From positions 10,978,126 through 11,042,125 of the forward strand of contig OX030958.1 of assembly GCA_943735955.1 (NCBI GenBank): DNA of 64,000 nucleotides, read 5' to 3'. The notes under the pieces were generated by a model. The model saw only the letters and a list, made by a program, of their open reading frames with translations, was not told the origin of the DNA and ran no database searches. Positions 25,962 to 39,700 of this stretch are shown piece after piece. The position numbers were made by a program, and so were the translations under genes. Source of the DNA: Piscicola geometra. Its lineage: Eukaryota; Annelida; Clitellata; Hirudinida; Piscicolidae. Position 1 is the stretch's first letter, and each line of letters opens with the position of its first letter.

Positions 25962-28900
25962 TTGTCTTCACCGTCTTCACCGTCTTCACCGTCTTCACCG
26001 TCTTCACCGTCTTCATCGTTCGTCTTCATCGTCTTCATCGTCTTCACCGTCTTCATCGTCTTCACCGTTTTCATCGTCTTCATCGTTCGTCTTCATCGTC
26101 TTCATCGTCTTCACCGTCTTCATCGTCTTCATCGTCTTCATCGTTCGTCTTCACCGTCTTCACAGTCTTCATCGTCTTCACCGTCTTCACCGTCTTCATC
26201 GTCTTCATCGTCTTCATCGTCTTCACCGTCTTCATCATCTTCATCGTTCGTCTTCACCGTCTTCACAGTCTTCATCGTCTTCACCGTCTTCATCGTCTTT
26301 ACCGTCTTCATCGTCTTCACCGTCTTCATCGTTCGTCTTCACCGTCTTCATCGTCTTCATCGTCTTCATCGTCTTCACCGTCTTCACCGTCTTCATCGTC
26401 TTCATCGTTCGTCTTCATCGTCTTCATCGTTCGTCTTCATCGTCTTCATCGTCTTCATCGTCTTCACCGTCTTCACCGTCTTCATCGTTCGTCTTCACCG
26501 TCTTCATCGTCTTCACCGTCTTCATCGTCTTCATCGTTCGTCTTCACCGTCTTCACCGTCTTCATTGTCTTCACCGTCTTCACCGTCTTCACCGTCTTCA
26601 CCGTCTTCACCGTCTTCACCGTCTTCACCGTCTTTACCGTCTTCATCGTTCGTCTTCATCGTCTTCATCGTCTTCACCGTCTTCATCGTCTTCACCGTTT
26701 TCATCGTCTTCATCGTTCGTCTTCATCGTCTCCATCGTCTTCATCGTCTTCATCGTCTTCACCGTCTTCATCGTCTTCACCGTCTTCACCGTCTTCATCG
26801 TCTTCACCGTTTTCATCGTCTTCATCGTCTTCATCGTCTTCACCGTCTTCACCGTCTTCACCGTCTTCATCGTCTTCACCGTCTTCACCGTCTTCATCGT
26901 CTTCACCGTCTTCATCGTCTTCACCGTCTTCATCGTCTCCATCGTCTTCACCGTCTCCATCGTCTTCATCGTCTTCACCGTCTTCATCGTCTTCATCGTC
27001 TTCATCGTCTTCACCGTCTTCATCGTCTTCATCGTCTTCACCGTCTTCATCGTCTTCACCGTCTTGATCGTCTTCATCGTCTTCATCGTCTTCACCGTCT
27101 TCATCGTCTTCATCGTCTTCATCGTCTTCATCGTCTTCATCGTCTTCACCGTCTTCATCGTCTTCATCGTCTTCACCGTCTTCACCGTCTTCATCGTCTT
27201 CATCGTCTTCATCGTCTTCATCGTCTTCATCGTCTTCATCGTCTTCATCGTCTTCACCGTCTTCATCGTCTTCATCGTCTTCACCGTCTTCATCGTCTTC
27301 ATCGTCTTCATCGTTCGTCTTCACCGTCTTCACCGTCTTCATCGTCTTCACCGTCTTCATCGTCTTCATCGTCTTCACCGTCTTCATCGTCTTCATCGTC
27401 TTCACCGTCTTCATTGTCTTCACCGTCTTCATCGTCTTCATCGTCTTCATCGTCTTCACCGTCTTCATCGTCTTCATCGTCTTCATCGTCTTCACCGTCT
27501 TCACCGTCTTCACCGTCTTCATCGTCTTCCTCGTCTTCACCGTCTTCATCGTCTTCACCGTCTTCATCGTCTTCATCGTCTTCACCGTCTTCACCGTCTT
27601 CATCGTCTTCATCGTCTTCACCGTCTTCATCGTCTTCACCGTCTTCATCATCTTCATCGTCTTCATCGTCTTCATCGTCTTCACCGTCTTCATCGTCTTC
27701 ACCGTTTTCATCGTCTTCATCGTTCGTCTTCATCGTCTCCATCGTCTTCATCGTCTTCATCGTCTTCACCGTCTTCATCGTCTTCATCGTTCGTCTTCAC
27801 CGTCTTCACCGTCTTCATTGTCTTCACCGTCTTCACCGTCTTCACCGTCTTCACCGTCTTCACCGTCTTCATCGTTCGTCTTCATCGTCTTCATCGTCTT
27901 CACCGTCTTCATCGTCTTCACCGTTTTCATCGTCTTCATCGTTCGTCTTCATCGTCTTCATCGTCTTCACCGTCTTCATCGTCTTCATCGTCTTCATCGT
28001 TCGTCTTCACCGTCTTCACAGTCTTCATCGTCTTCACCGTCTTCACCGTCTTCATCGTCTTCATCGTCTTCATCGTCTTCACCGTCTTCATCATCTTCAT
28101 CGTTCGTCTTCACCGTCTTCACAGTCTTCATCGTCTTCACCGTCTTCATCGTCTTTACCGTCTTCATCGTCTTCACCGTCTTCATCGTTCGTCTTCACCG
28201 TCTTCATCGTCTTCATCGTCTTCATCGTCTTCACCGTCTTCACCGTCTTCATCGTCTTCATCGTTCGTCTTCATCGTCTTCATCGTTCGTCTTCATCGTC
28301 TTCATCGTCTTCATCGTCTTCACCGTCTTCACCGTCTTCACCGTCTTCATCGTTCGTCTTCACCGTCTTCATCGTCTTCACCGTCTTCATCGTCTTCATC
28401 GTTCGTCTTCACCGTCTTCACCGTCTTCATTGTCTTCACCGTCTTCACCGTCTTCACCGTCTTCACCGTCTTCACCGTCTTCACCGTCTTCACCGTCTTT
28501 ACCGTCTTCATCGTTCGTCTTCATCGTCTTCATCGTCTTCACCGTCTTCATCGTCTTCACCGTTTTCATCGTCTTCATCGTTCGTCTTCATCGTCTCCAT
28601 CGTCTTCATCGTCTTCATCGTCTTCACCGTCTTCATCGTCTTCACCGTCTTCACCGTCTTCATCGTCTTCACCGTTTTCATCGTCTTCATCGTCTTCATC
28701 GTCTTCACCGTCTTCACCGTCTTCACCGTCTTCATCGTCTTCACCGTCTTCACCGTCTTCATCGTCTTCACCGTCTTCATCGTCTTCACCGTCTTCATCG
28801 TCTCCATCGTCTTCACCGTCTTCATCGTCTTCATCGTCTTCACCGTCTTCATCGTCTTCATCGTCTTCATCGTCTTCACCGTCTTCATCGTCTTCATCGT

Positions 28901-29682
28901 CTTCACCGTCTTCATCGTCTTCACCGTCTTGATCGTCTTCATCGTCTTCATCGTCTTCACCGTCTTCATCGTCTTCATCGTCTTCATCGTCTTCATCGTC
29001 TTCATCGTCTTCACCGTCTTCATCGTCTTCATCGTCTTCACCGTCTTCACCGTCTTCATCGTCTTCATCGTCTTCATCGTCTTCATCGTCTTCATCGTCT
29101 TCATCGTCTTCATCGTCTTCACCGTCTTCATCGTCTTCATCGTCTTCACCGTCTTCATCGTCTTCATCGTCTTCATCGTTCGTCTTCACCGTCTTCACCG
29201 TCTTCATCGTCTTCACCGTCTTCATCGTCTTCATCGTCTTCACCGTCTTCATCGTCTTCATCGTCTTCACCGTCTTCATTGTCTTCACCGTCTTCATCGT
29301 CTTCATCGTCTTCATCGTCTTCACCGTCTTCATCGTCTTCATCGTCTTCATCGTCTTCACCGTCTTCACCGTCTTCACCGTCTTCATCGTCTTCCTCGTC
29401 TTCACCGTCTTCATCGTCTTCACCGTCTTCATCGTCTTCATCGTCTTCACCGTCTTCACCGTCTTCATCGTCTTCATCGTCTTCACCGTCTTCATCGTCT
29501 TCACCGTCTTCATCATCTTCATCGTCTTCATCGTCTTCATCGTCTTCACCGTCTTCATCGTCTTCACCGTTTTCATCGTCTTCATCGTTCGTCTTCATCG
29601 TCTCCATCGTCTTCATCGTCTTCATCGTCTTCACCGTCTTCATCGTCTTCACCGTCTTCACCGTCTTCATCGTCTTCACCGT
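25962..29682. repeat. 1.86-kb higher-order repeat, two tandem copies
   Basis: 25962-27817 recurs from 27818, offset 1856 at first and 1865 after a 9-bp indel (near 26486, where copy 1 has one fewer ACC unit). Shared markers include CATTGTC at the start, CATCATCTTCATCG (about 26236 and 28092), TCTTGATCG (about 27064 and 28930) and CTTCCTCG (about 27528 and 29393). Confidence 0.8.
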
Positions 29683-30583
29683 TTTCATCGTCTTCATCGT
29701 CTTCATCGTCTTCACCGTCTTCACCGTCTTCACCGTCTTCATCGTCTTCACCGTCTTCACCGTCTTCATCGTCTTCACCGTCTTCATCGTCTTCACCGTC
29801 TTCATCGTCTCCATCGTCTTCACCGTCTTCATCGTCTTCATCGTCTTCACCGTCTTCATCGTCTTCATCGTCTTCATCGTCTTCACCGTCTTCATCGTCT
29901 TCATCGTCTTCACCGTCTTCATCGTCTTCACCGTCTTGATCGTCTTCATCGTCTTCATCGTCTTCACCGTCTTCATCGTCTTCATCGTCTTCATCGTCTT
30001 CATCGTCTTCATCGTCTTCACCGTCTTCATCGTCTTCATCGTCTTCACCGTCTTCACCGTCTTCATCGTCTTCATCGTCTTCATCGTCTTCATCGTCTTC
30101 ATCGTCTTCATCGTCTTCATCGTCTTCACCGTCTTCATCGTCTTCATCGTCTTCACCGTCTTCATCGTCTTCATCGTCTTCATCGTCTTCATCGTTCGTC
30201 TTCACCGTCTTCACCGTCTTCATCGTCTTCACCGTCTTCATCGTCTTCATCGTCTTCACCGTCTTCATCGTCTTCATCGTCTTCACCGTCTTCATTGTCT
30301 TCACCGTCTTCATCGTCTTCATCGTCTTCATCGTCTTCACCGTCTTCATCGTCTTCATCGTCTTCATCGTCTTCACCGTCTTCACCGTCTTCACCGTCTT
30401 CATCGTCTTCCTCGTCTTCACCGTCTTCATCGTCTTCACCGTCTTCATCGTCTTCATCGTCTTCACCGTCTTCACCGTCTTCATCGTCTTCATCGTCTTC
30501 ACCGTCTTCATCGTCTTCACCGTCTTCATCGTCTTCATCGTCTTCATCGTCTTCATCGTCTTCACCGTCTTCATCGTCTTCAC
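29582..30583. repeat. ~1.0-kb repeat of the preceding block
   Basis: Sequence from 28575 recurs from 29582 at an offset near 1007, including TCTTGATCG (28930 and 29938) and CTTCCTCG (29393 and 30409). It extends the 1.86-kb repeat family by a partial third copy ending at a CACCGTTCG break. Confidence 0.7.
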
Positions 30584-32738
30584 CGTTCGTCTTCATCGTC
30601 TTCACCGTCTGCATCGTCTTCACCGTCTTCACCGTCTTCATCGTCTTCATCGTCTTCACCGTCTTCATCGTCTTCACCGTCTTCATCGTCTTCATCGTCT
30701 TCACCGTCTTCATCGTCTTCACCGTCTTCACCGTCTTCATCGTCTTCTCCGTCTTCATCGTCTTCACCGTCTTCATCGTCTTCATCGTCTTCATCGTCTT
30801 CACCGTCTTCATCGTCTTCACCGTCTTCACCGTCTTCATCGTCTTCGCCGTCTTCATCGTCTTCATCGTCTTCATCGTCTTCACCGTCTTCACCGTCTTC
30901 ACCGTCTTCATCGTCTTCACCGTCTTCACCGTCTTCATCGTCTTCACCGTCTTCATCGTCTTCACCGTCTTCATCGTCTCCATCGTCTTCACCGTCTTCA
31001 TCGTCTTCATCGTCTTCACCGTCTTCATCGTCTTCATCGTCTTCATCGTCTTCATCGTCTTCATCGTCTTCACCGTCTTCATCGTCTTCATCGTCTTCAC
31101 CGTCTTCACCGTCTTCATCGTCTTCACCGTCTTCATCGTCTTCACCGTCTTCATCGTCTTCACCGTTTTCATCGTCTTCACCGTCTTCATCGTCTTCACC
31201 GTCTTCATCGTCTTCATCGTCTTCACCGTCTTCACCGTCTTAACCGTCTTCATCGTCTTCATCGTCTTCATCGTCTTCATCGTCTTCATCGTCTTCACCG
31301 TCTTCACCGTCTTCATCGTCTTCACCGTCTTCATCGTCTTCATCGTCTTCACCGTTTTCATCGTCTTCATCGTCTTCACCGTCTTCATCGTCTTCACCGT
31401 CTTCATCGTCTTCACCGTCTTCATCGTCTTCATCGTCTTCACCGTCTTCATCGTCTTCATCGTCTTCACCGTCTTCATCGTCTTCACCGTCTTCATCGTC
31501 TTCACCGTCTTCATCGTCTTCACCGTCTTCATCGTCTTCATCATCTTCACCGTCTTCATCGTCTTCACCGTCTTCATCGTCTTCATCGTCTTCACCGTCT
31601 TCATCGTCTTCATCGTCTTCATCGTCTTCATCGTCTTCACCGTTTTCATCGTCTTCATCGTCTTCACCGTCTTCATCGTCTTCATCGTCTTCACCGTCTT
31701 CATCGTCTTCACCGTCTTCACCGTCTTCATCGTCTTCACCGTCTTCATCGTCTTCATCGTCTTCATCGTCTTCACCGTCTTCACCGTCTTCACCGTCTTC
31801 ATCGTCTTCATCCTCTTCATCGTCTTCATCGTCTTCACCGTCTTCATCGTCTTCATCGTCTTCATCGTCTTCACCGTCTTCATCGTCTTCATCGTCTTCA
31901 TCGTCTTCACCGTCTTCATCGTCTTCACCGTCTTCATCGTCTTCACCGTCTTCATCGTTTTCACCGTCTTCATCGTCTTCATCGTCTTCATCGTCTTCAC
32001 CGTCTTCATCGTCTTCATCGTCTTCACTGTCTTCACCGTCTTCACCGTTTTCATCGTCTTCACCGTCTTCATCGTCTTCATCGTCTTCATCGTCTTCATC
32101 GTCTTCACCGTCTTCACCGTCTTCATCGTCTTTATCGTCTTTATCGTCTTCACCGTCTTCATCGTCTTCATCGTCTTCATCGTCTTCACCGTCTTCATCG
32201 TCTTCACCGTCTTCATCGTCTTTACCCTCTTCATCGTCTCCATCGTCTTCACCGTCTTCATCGTCTTCATCGTCTTCACCGTCTTCACCGTCTTCATCGT
32301 CTTCACCGTCTTCATCGTCTTCATCGTCTTCATCGTCTCCATCGTCTTCACCGTCTTCATCGTCTTCATCGTCTTCATCGTCTTCATCGTCTTCATCGTC
32401 TTCACCGTCTTCATCGTCTTCATCGTCTTCATCGTCTTCACCGTCTTCACCGTCTTCATCGTCTTCACCGTCTTCACCGTCTTCATCGTCTTCATCGTCT
32501 TCATCGTCTTCACCGTCTTCATCGTCTTCACCGTCTTCATCGTCTTCACCGTCTTCACCGTCTTCATCGTCTTCACCGTCTTCATCGTCTTCACCGTCTT
32601 CATCGTCTTCATCGTCTTCATCGTCTTCACCGTCTTCATCGTCTTCATCGTCTTCATCGTCTTCACCGTCTTCATCGTCTTCATCGTCTTCATCGTCTTC
32701 ATCGTCTTCACCGTCTTCATCGTCTTCACCGTCTTCAT
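30584..32738. repeat. Phase-break-free satellite, 2.15 kb
   Basis: Between GTTC breaks at 30585 and 32739 the 9-mer runs without a phase change. From about 31242 it opens with TCTTAACC and a run of ATC units that recurs at 37387 (offset 6145), so this part is a related copy of the segment near 37.4-38.3 kb. Confidence 0.75.
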
Positions 32739-33088
32739 CGTTCGTCTTCACCGTATTCATCGTCTTCACCGTCTTCATCGTCTTCACCGTCTTCATCGTC
32801 TTCATCGTCTTCATCGTCTTCATCGTCTTCACCGTCTTCACCGTCTTCACCGTCTTCATCGTCTTCACCGTCTTCATCGTCTTCATCGTTCGTCTTCACC
32901 GTCTTCATCGTCTTCATCGTCTTCATCGTCTTCATCGTCTTCATCGTCTTCATCGTTCGTCTTCACCGTCTTCACCGTCTTCACCGTCTTCACCGTCTTC
33001 ATCGTCTTAACCGTCTTCACCGTCTTCATCGTTTTCATCGTCTTCACCGTCTTCATCGTCTTCACCGTCTTCATCGTCTTCACCGTCT

Positions 33089-36000
33089 TCATCGTCCGTC
33101 TTCATCGTCTTCACCGTCTTCATCTTCTTCACCGTCTTCATCGTCTTCACCGTCTTCATCGTTCGTCTTCACCGTCTTCATCGTCTTCACCGTCTTCATC
33201 TTCTTCACCGTCTTCATCGTCTTCATCGTCTTCATCGTCTTCATCGTCTTCATCGTCTTCATCGTCTTCACCGTCTTCATCGTCTTCATCGTCTTCACCG
33301 TCTTCATCGTCTGCACCGTCTTCATCGTCTTCATCGTCTTCACCGTCTTCATCGTTTTCACCGTCTTCATCGTCTTCACCGTCTTCACCGTCTTCACCGT
33401 CTTCATCGTCTTCATCGTCTTCACCGTCTTCATCGTCTTCACCGTCTTCATCGTCTTCATCGTCTTCACCGTTTTCATCGTCTTCATCGTCTTCATCGTT
33501 CGTCTTCACCGTCTTCATCGTCTTCATCGTCTTCATCGTCTTCACCGTCTTCATCGTCTTCATCGTCTTTACCGTCTTCATCGTCTTCACCGTCTTCATC
33601 GTCTCCACCGTCTTCACCGTCTTCATCGTCTTCATCGTCTTCACCGTCTTCATCGTCTTCACCGTCTTCATCGTCTTCATCGTCTTCATCGTCTTCACCG
33701 TCTTCATCGTCTTCATCGTCTTCACCGTCTTCATCGTCTTTATCGTCTTCATCGTCTTCACCGTCTTCATCGTCTTCATCGTCTTCATCGTCTTCACCGT
33801 CTTCATCGTCTTCATCGTTCGTCTTCATCGTCTTCATCGTCTTCATCGTCTTCACCGTCTTCATCGTCTTCATCGTCTTCACCGTCTTCATCGTCTTCAT
33901 CGTCTTCATCGTCTTCATCGTCTTCATCGTCTTCACCGTCTTCATCGTCTTCACCGTCTTCACCGTCTTCATCGTCTTCACCGTCTTCATCGTCTTCATC
34001 GTCTTCATCGTCTTCACCGTCTTCACCGTCTTCACCGTCTTCATCGTCTTCACCGTCTTCACCGTCTTCATCGTCTTCACCGTCTTCATCGTCTTCACCG
34101 TCTTCATCGTCTCCATCGTCTTCACCGTCTTCATCGTCTTCATCGTCTTCACCGTCTTCATCGTCTTCATCGTCTTCATCGTCTTCACCGTCTTCATCGT
34201 CTTCATCGTCTTCACCGTCTTCATCGTCTTCACCGTCTTCATCGTCTTCATCGTCTTCATCGTCTTCACCGTCTTCATCGTCTTCATCGTCTTCATCGTC
34301 TTCATCGTCTTCATCGTCTTCACCGTCTTCATCGTCTTCATCGTCTTCACCGTCTTCACCGTCTTCATCGTCTTCATCGTCTTCATCGTCTTCATCGTCT
34401 TCATCGTCTTCATCGTCTTCACCGTCTTCATCGTCTTCATCGTCTTCACCGTCTTCATCGTCTTCATCGTCTTCATCGTCTTCATCGTTCGTCTTCACCG
34501 TCTTCACCGTCTTCATCGTCTTCACCGTCTTCATCGTCTTCATCGTCTTCACCGTCTTCATCGTCTTCATCGTCTTCACCGTCTTCATTGTCTTCACCGT
34601 CTTCATCGTCTTCATCGTCTTCATCGTCTTCACCGTCTTCATCGTCTTCATCGTCTTCATCGTCTTCACCGTCTTCACCGTCTTCACCGTCTTCATCGTC
34701 TTCATCGTCTTCACCGTCTTCATCGTCTTCACCGTCTTCATCGTCTTCATCGTCTTCACCGTCTTCACCGTCTTCATCGTCTTCATCGTCTTCACCGTCT
34801 TCATCGTCTTCACCGTCTTCATCGTCTTCATCGTCTTCATCGTCTTCATCGTCTTCACCGTCTTCATCGTCTTCACCGTTCGTCTTCATCGTCTTCACCG
34901 TCTTCATCGTCTTCACCGTCTTCATCGTTTTCATCGTCTTCACCGTCTTCATCGTCTTCACCGTCTTCATCGTCTTCATCGTCTTCACCGTCTTCATCGT
35001 CTTCACCGTCTTCACCGTCTTCATCGTCTTCATCGTCTTCACCGTCTTCATCGTCTTCATCGTCTTCACCGTCTTCATCGTCTTCATCGTCTTCACCGTC
35101 TTCATCGTCTGCACCGTCTTCATCGTCTTCATCGTCTTCACCGTCTTCATCGTTTTCACCGTCTTCATCGTCTTCACCGTCTTCACCGTCTTCACCGTCT
35201 TCATCGTCTTCATCGTCTTCACCGTCTTCATCGTCTTCACCGTCTTCATCGTCTTCATCGTCTTCACCGTTTTCATCGTCTTCATCGTCTTCATCGTTCG
35301 TCTTCACCGTCTTCACCGTCTTCATCGTCTTCATCGTCTTCATCGTCTTCACCGTCTTCATCGTCTTCATCGTCTTTACCGTCTTCATCGTCTTCACCGT
35401 CTTCATCGTCTCCACCGTCTTCACCGTCTTCATCGTCTTCATCGTCTTCACCGTCTTCATCGTCTTCACCGTCTTCATCGTCTTCATCGTCTTCATCGTC
35501 TTCACCGTCTTCATCGTCTTCATCGTCTTCACCGTCTTCATCGTCTTTATCGTCTTCATCGTCTTCACCGTCTTCATCGTCTTCATCGTCTTCATCGTCT
35601 TCACCGTCTTCATCGTCTTCATCGTTCGTCTTCATCGTCTTCATCGTCTTCATCGTCTTCACCGTCTTCATCGTCTTCATCGTCTTCACCGTCTTCATCG
35701 TCTTCATCGTCTTCATCGTCTTCATCGTCTTCATCGTCTTCACCGTCTTCATCGTCTTCATCGTCTTCATCGTCTTCATCGTCTTCATCGTCTTCACCGT
35801 CTTCATCGTCTTCACCGTCTTCATCGTCTTCACCGTCTTCATCGTCTTCATCGTCTTCATCGTCTTCACCGTCTTCACCGTCTTCACCGTCTTCATCGTC
35901 TTCACCGTCTTCACCGTCTTCATCGTCTTCACCGTCTTCACCGTCTTCATCGTCTTCACCGTCTTCATCGTCTCCATCGTCTTCACCGTCTTCATCGTCT

Positions 36001-36737
36001 TCATCGTCTTCACCGTCTTCATCGTCTTCATCGTCTTCATCGTCTTCACCGTCTTCATCGTCTTCATCGTCTTCACCGTCTTCATCGTCTTCACCGTCTT
36101 CATCGTCTTCATCGTCTTCATCGTCTTCATCGTCTTCACCGTCTTCATCGTCTTCATCGTCTTCATTGTCTTCATCGTCTTCATCGTCTTCACCGTCTTC
36201 ATCGTCTTCATCGTCTTCACCGTCTTCACCGTCTTCATCGTCTTCATCGTCTTCATCGTCTTCATCGTCTTCATCGTCTTCACCGTCTTCATCGTCTTCA
36301 TCGTCTTCACCGTCTTCATCGTCTTCATCGTCTTCATCGTCTTCATCGTTCGTCTTCACCGTCTTCACCGTCTTCATCGTCTTCACCGTCTTCATCGTCT
36401 TCATCGTCTTCACCGTCTTCATCGTCTTCATCGTCTTCACCGTCTTCATTGTCTTCATCGTCTTCATCGTCTTCATCGTCTTCATCGTCTTCACCGTCTT
36501 CATCGTCTTCATCGTCTTCATCGTCTTCACCGTCTTCACCGTCTTCACCGTCTTCATCGTCTTCATCGTCTTCACCGTCTTCATCGTCTTCACCGTCTTC
36601 ATCGTCTTCATCGTCTTCACCGTCTTCACCGTCTTCATCGTCTTCATCGTCTTCACCGTCTTCATCGTCTTCACCGTCTTCATCGTCTTCATCGTCTTCA
36701 TCGTCTTCATCGTCTTCACCGTCTTCATCGTCTTCAC
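33089..36737. repeat. ~1.8-kb higher-order repeat, two tandem copies
   Basis: Segments from 33156, 33493 and 33812 recur from 34873, 35291 and 35619 respectively. The offset grows from 1717 to about 1807 through a roughly 80-bp and a 9-bp indel. TCTGCACCG (about 33312 and 35109) and TCTCCACCG (about 33602 and 35410) are shared markers. Confidence 0.7.
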
Positions 36738-36739
36738 CG

Positions 36740-39700
36740 TTCGTCTTCATCGTCTTCACCGTCTTCATCGTCTTCACCGTCTTCATCGTTTTCATCGTCT
36801 TCACCGTCTTCATCGTCTTCACCGTCTTCATCGTCTTCATCGTCTTCACCGTCTTCACCGTCTTCATCGTCTTCATCGTCTTCACCGTCTTCTCCGTCTT
36901 CACCGTCTTCATCGTCTTCATCGTCTTCACCGTCTTCATCGTCTTCACCGTCTTCATCGTCTTCACCGTCTTCACCGTCTTCATCGTCTTCACCGTCTTC
37001 ATCGTCTTCATCGTCTTCATCGTCTTCACCGTCTTCACCGTCTTCACCGTCTTCATCGTCTTCACCGTCTTCACCGTCTTCATCGTCTTCACCGTCTTCA
37101 TCGTCTTCACCGTCTTCATCGTCTCCATCGTCTTCACCGTCTTCATCGTCTTCATCGTCTTCACCGTCTTCATCGTCTTCATCGTCTTCATCGTCTTCAT
37201 CGTCTTCATCGTCTTCACCGTCTTCATCGTCTTCATCGTCTTCACCGTCTTTACCGTCTTCATCGTCTTCACCGTCTTCATCGTCTTCACCGTCTTCATC
37301 GTCTTCACCGTTTTCATCGTCTTCACCGTCTTCATCGTCTTCACCGTCTTCATCGTCTTCATCGTCTTCACCGTCTTCACCGTCTTAACCGTCTTCATCG
37401 TCTTCATCGTCTTCATCGTCTTCATCGTCTTCATCGTCTTCACCGTCTTCACCGTCTTCATCGTCTTCACCGTCTTCATCGTCTTCATCGTCTTCACCGT
37501 CTTCATCGTCTTCATCGTCTTCACCGTCTTCATCGTCTTCACCGTCTTCATCGTCTTCACCGTCTTCATCATCTTCATCGTCTTCACCGTCTTCATCGTC
37601 TTCATCGTCTTCACCGTCTTCATCGTCTTCACCGTCTTCATCGTCTTCACCGTCTTCATCGTCTTCACCGTCTTCATCGTCTTCATCATCTTCACCGTCT
37701 TCATCGTCTTCACCGTTTTCATCGTCTTCATCGTCTTCACCGTCTTCATCGTCTTCATCGTCTTCACCGTCTTCATCGTCTTCACCGTCTTCACCGTCTT
37801 CATCGTCTTCACCGTCTTCATCGTCTTCATCGTCTTCATCGTCTTCACCGTCTTCACCGTCTTCACCGTCTTCATCGTCTTCATCGTCTTCATCGTCTTC
37901 ATCGTCTTCACCGTCTTCATCGTCTTCATCGTCTTCATCGTCTTCACCGTCTTCATCGTCTTCATCGTCTTCATCGTCTTCACCGTCTTCATCGTCTTCA
38001 CCGTCTTCATCGTCTTCACCGTCTTCATCGTCTTCACCGTCTTCATCGTCTTCATCGTCTTCATCGTCTTCACCGTCTTCATCGTCTTCATCGTCTTCAC
38101 CGTCTTCACCGTCTTCACCGTCTTCATCGTCTTCACCGTCTTCATCGTCTTCACCGTTTTCATCGTCTTCATCGTCTTCACCGTCTTCATCGTCTTCATC
38201 GTCTTCACCGTCTTCATCGTCTTCACCGTCTTCACCGTCTTCATCGTCTTCACCGTCTTCATCGTCTTCATCGTCTTCATCGTCTTCACCGTCTTCACCG
38301 TCTTCACCGTCTTCATCGTCTTCATCGTCTTCATCGTCTTCATCGTCTTCACCGTCTTCATCGTCTTCATCGTCTTCATCGTCTTCACCGTCTTCATCGT
38401 CTTCATCGTCTTCATCGTCTTCACCGTCTTCATCGTCTTCACCGTCTTCATCGTCTTCACCGTCTTCATCGTCTTCATCGTCTTCATCGTCTTCACCGTA
38501 TTCATCGTCTTCATCGTCTTCACCGTCTTCACCGTCTTCACCGTCTTCATCGTCTTCACCGTCTTCATCGTCTTCACCGTCTTCATCGTCTTCATCGTCT
38601 TCATCGTCTTCACCGTCTTCATCGTCTTCACCGTCTTCATCGTCTTCACCCTCTTCATCGTCTCCATCGTCTTCACCGTCTTCATCGTCTTCATCGTCTT
38701 CACCGTCTTCACCGTCTTCATCGTCTTCACCGTCTTCATCGTCTCCATCGTCTTCACCGTCTTCATCGTCTTCATCGTCTTCATCGTCTTCATCGTCTTC
38801 ACCGTCTTCATCGTCTTCATCGTCTTCACCGTCTTCACCATCTTCACCGTCTTCATCGTCTTCATCGTCTTCACCGTCTTCATCGTCTTCACCGTCTTCA
38901 TCGTCTTCACCGTCTTCATCGTCTTTACCGTCTTCATCGTCTTCATCGTCTCCATCGTCTTCACCGTCTTCATCGTCTTCATCGTCTTCATCGTCTTCAT
39001 CGTCTTCATCGTCTTCATCGTCTTCACCGTCTTCATCGTCTTCACCGTCTTCATCGTCTTCACCGTCTTCATCGTCTTCACCGTCTTCATCGTCTTCATC
39101 GTCTTCATCGTCTTCACCGTCTTCATCGTCTTCATCGTCTTCACCGTCTTCACCGTCTTCACCGTCTTCATCGTCTTCACCGTCTTCATCGTCTTCACCG
39201 TCTTCATCGTCTTCATCGTCTTCATCGTCTTCATCGTCTTCATCGTCTTCACCGTCTTCACCGTCTTCATCGTCTTTATCGTCTTCATCGTCTTCACCGT
39301 CTTCATCGTCTTCATCGTCTTCATCGTCTTCACCGTCTTCATCGTCTTCACCGTCTTCATCGTCTTCACCCTCTTCATCGTCTCCATCGTCATCACCGTC
39401 TTCATCGTCTTCATCGTCTTCACCGTCTTCACCGTCTTCATCGTCTTCACCGTCTTCATCGTCTTCATCGTCTTCATCGTCTCCATCGTCTTCACCGTCT
39501 TCATCGTCTTCATCGTCTTCATCGTCTTCATCGTCTTCATCGTCTTCACCGTCTTCATCGTCTTCATCGTCTTCACCGTCTTCACCATCTTCACCGTCTT
39601 CATCGTCTTCATCGTCTTCGCCGTCTTCATCGTCTTCACCGTCTTCATCGTCTTCACCGTCTTCATCGTCTTTACCGTCTTCATCGTCTTCATCGTCTCC

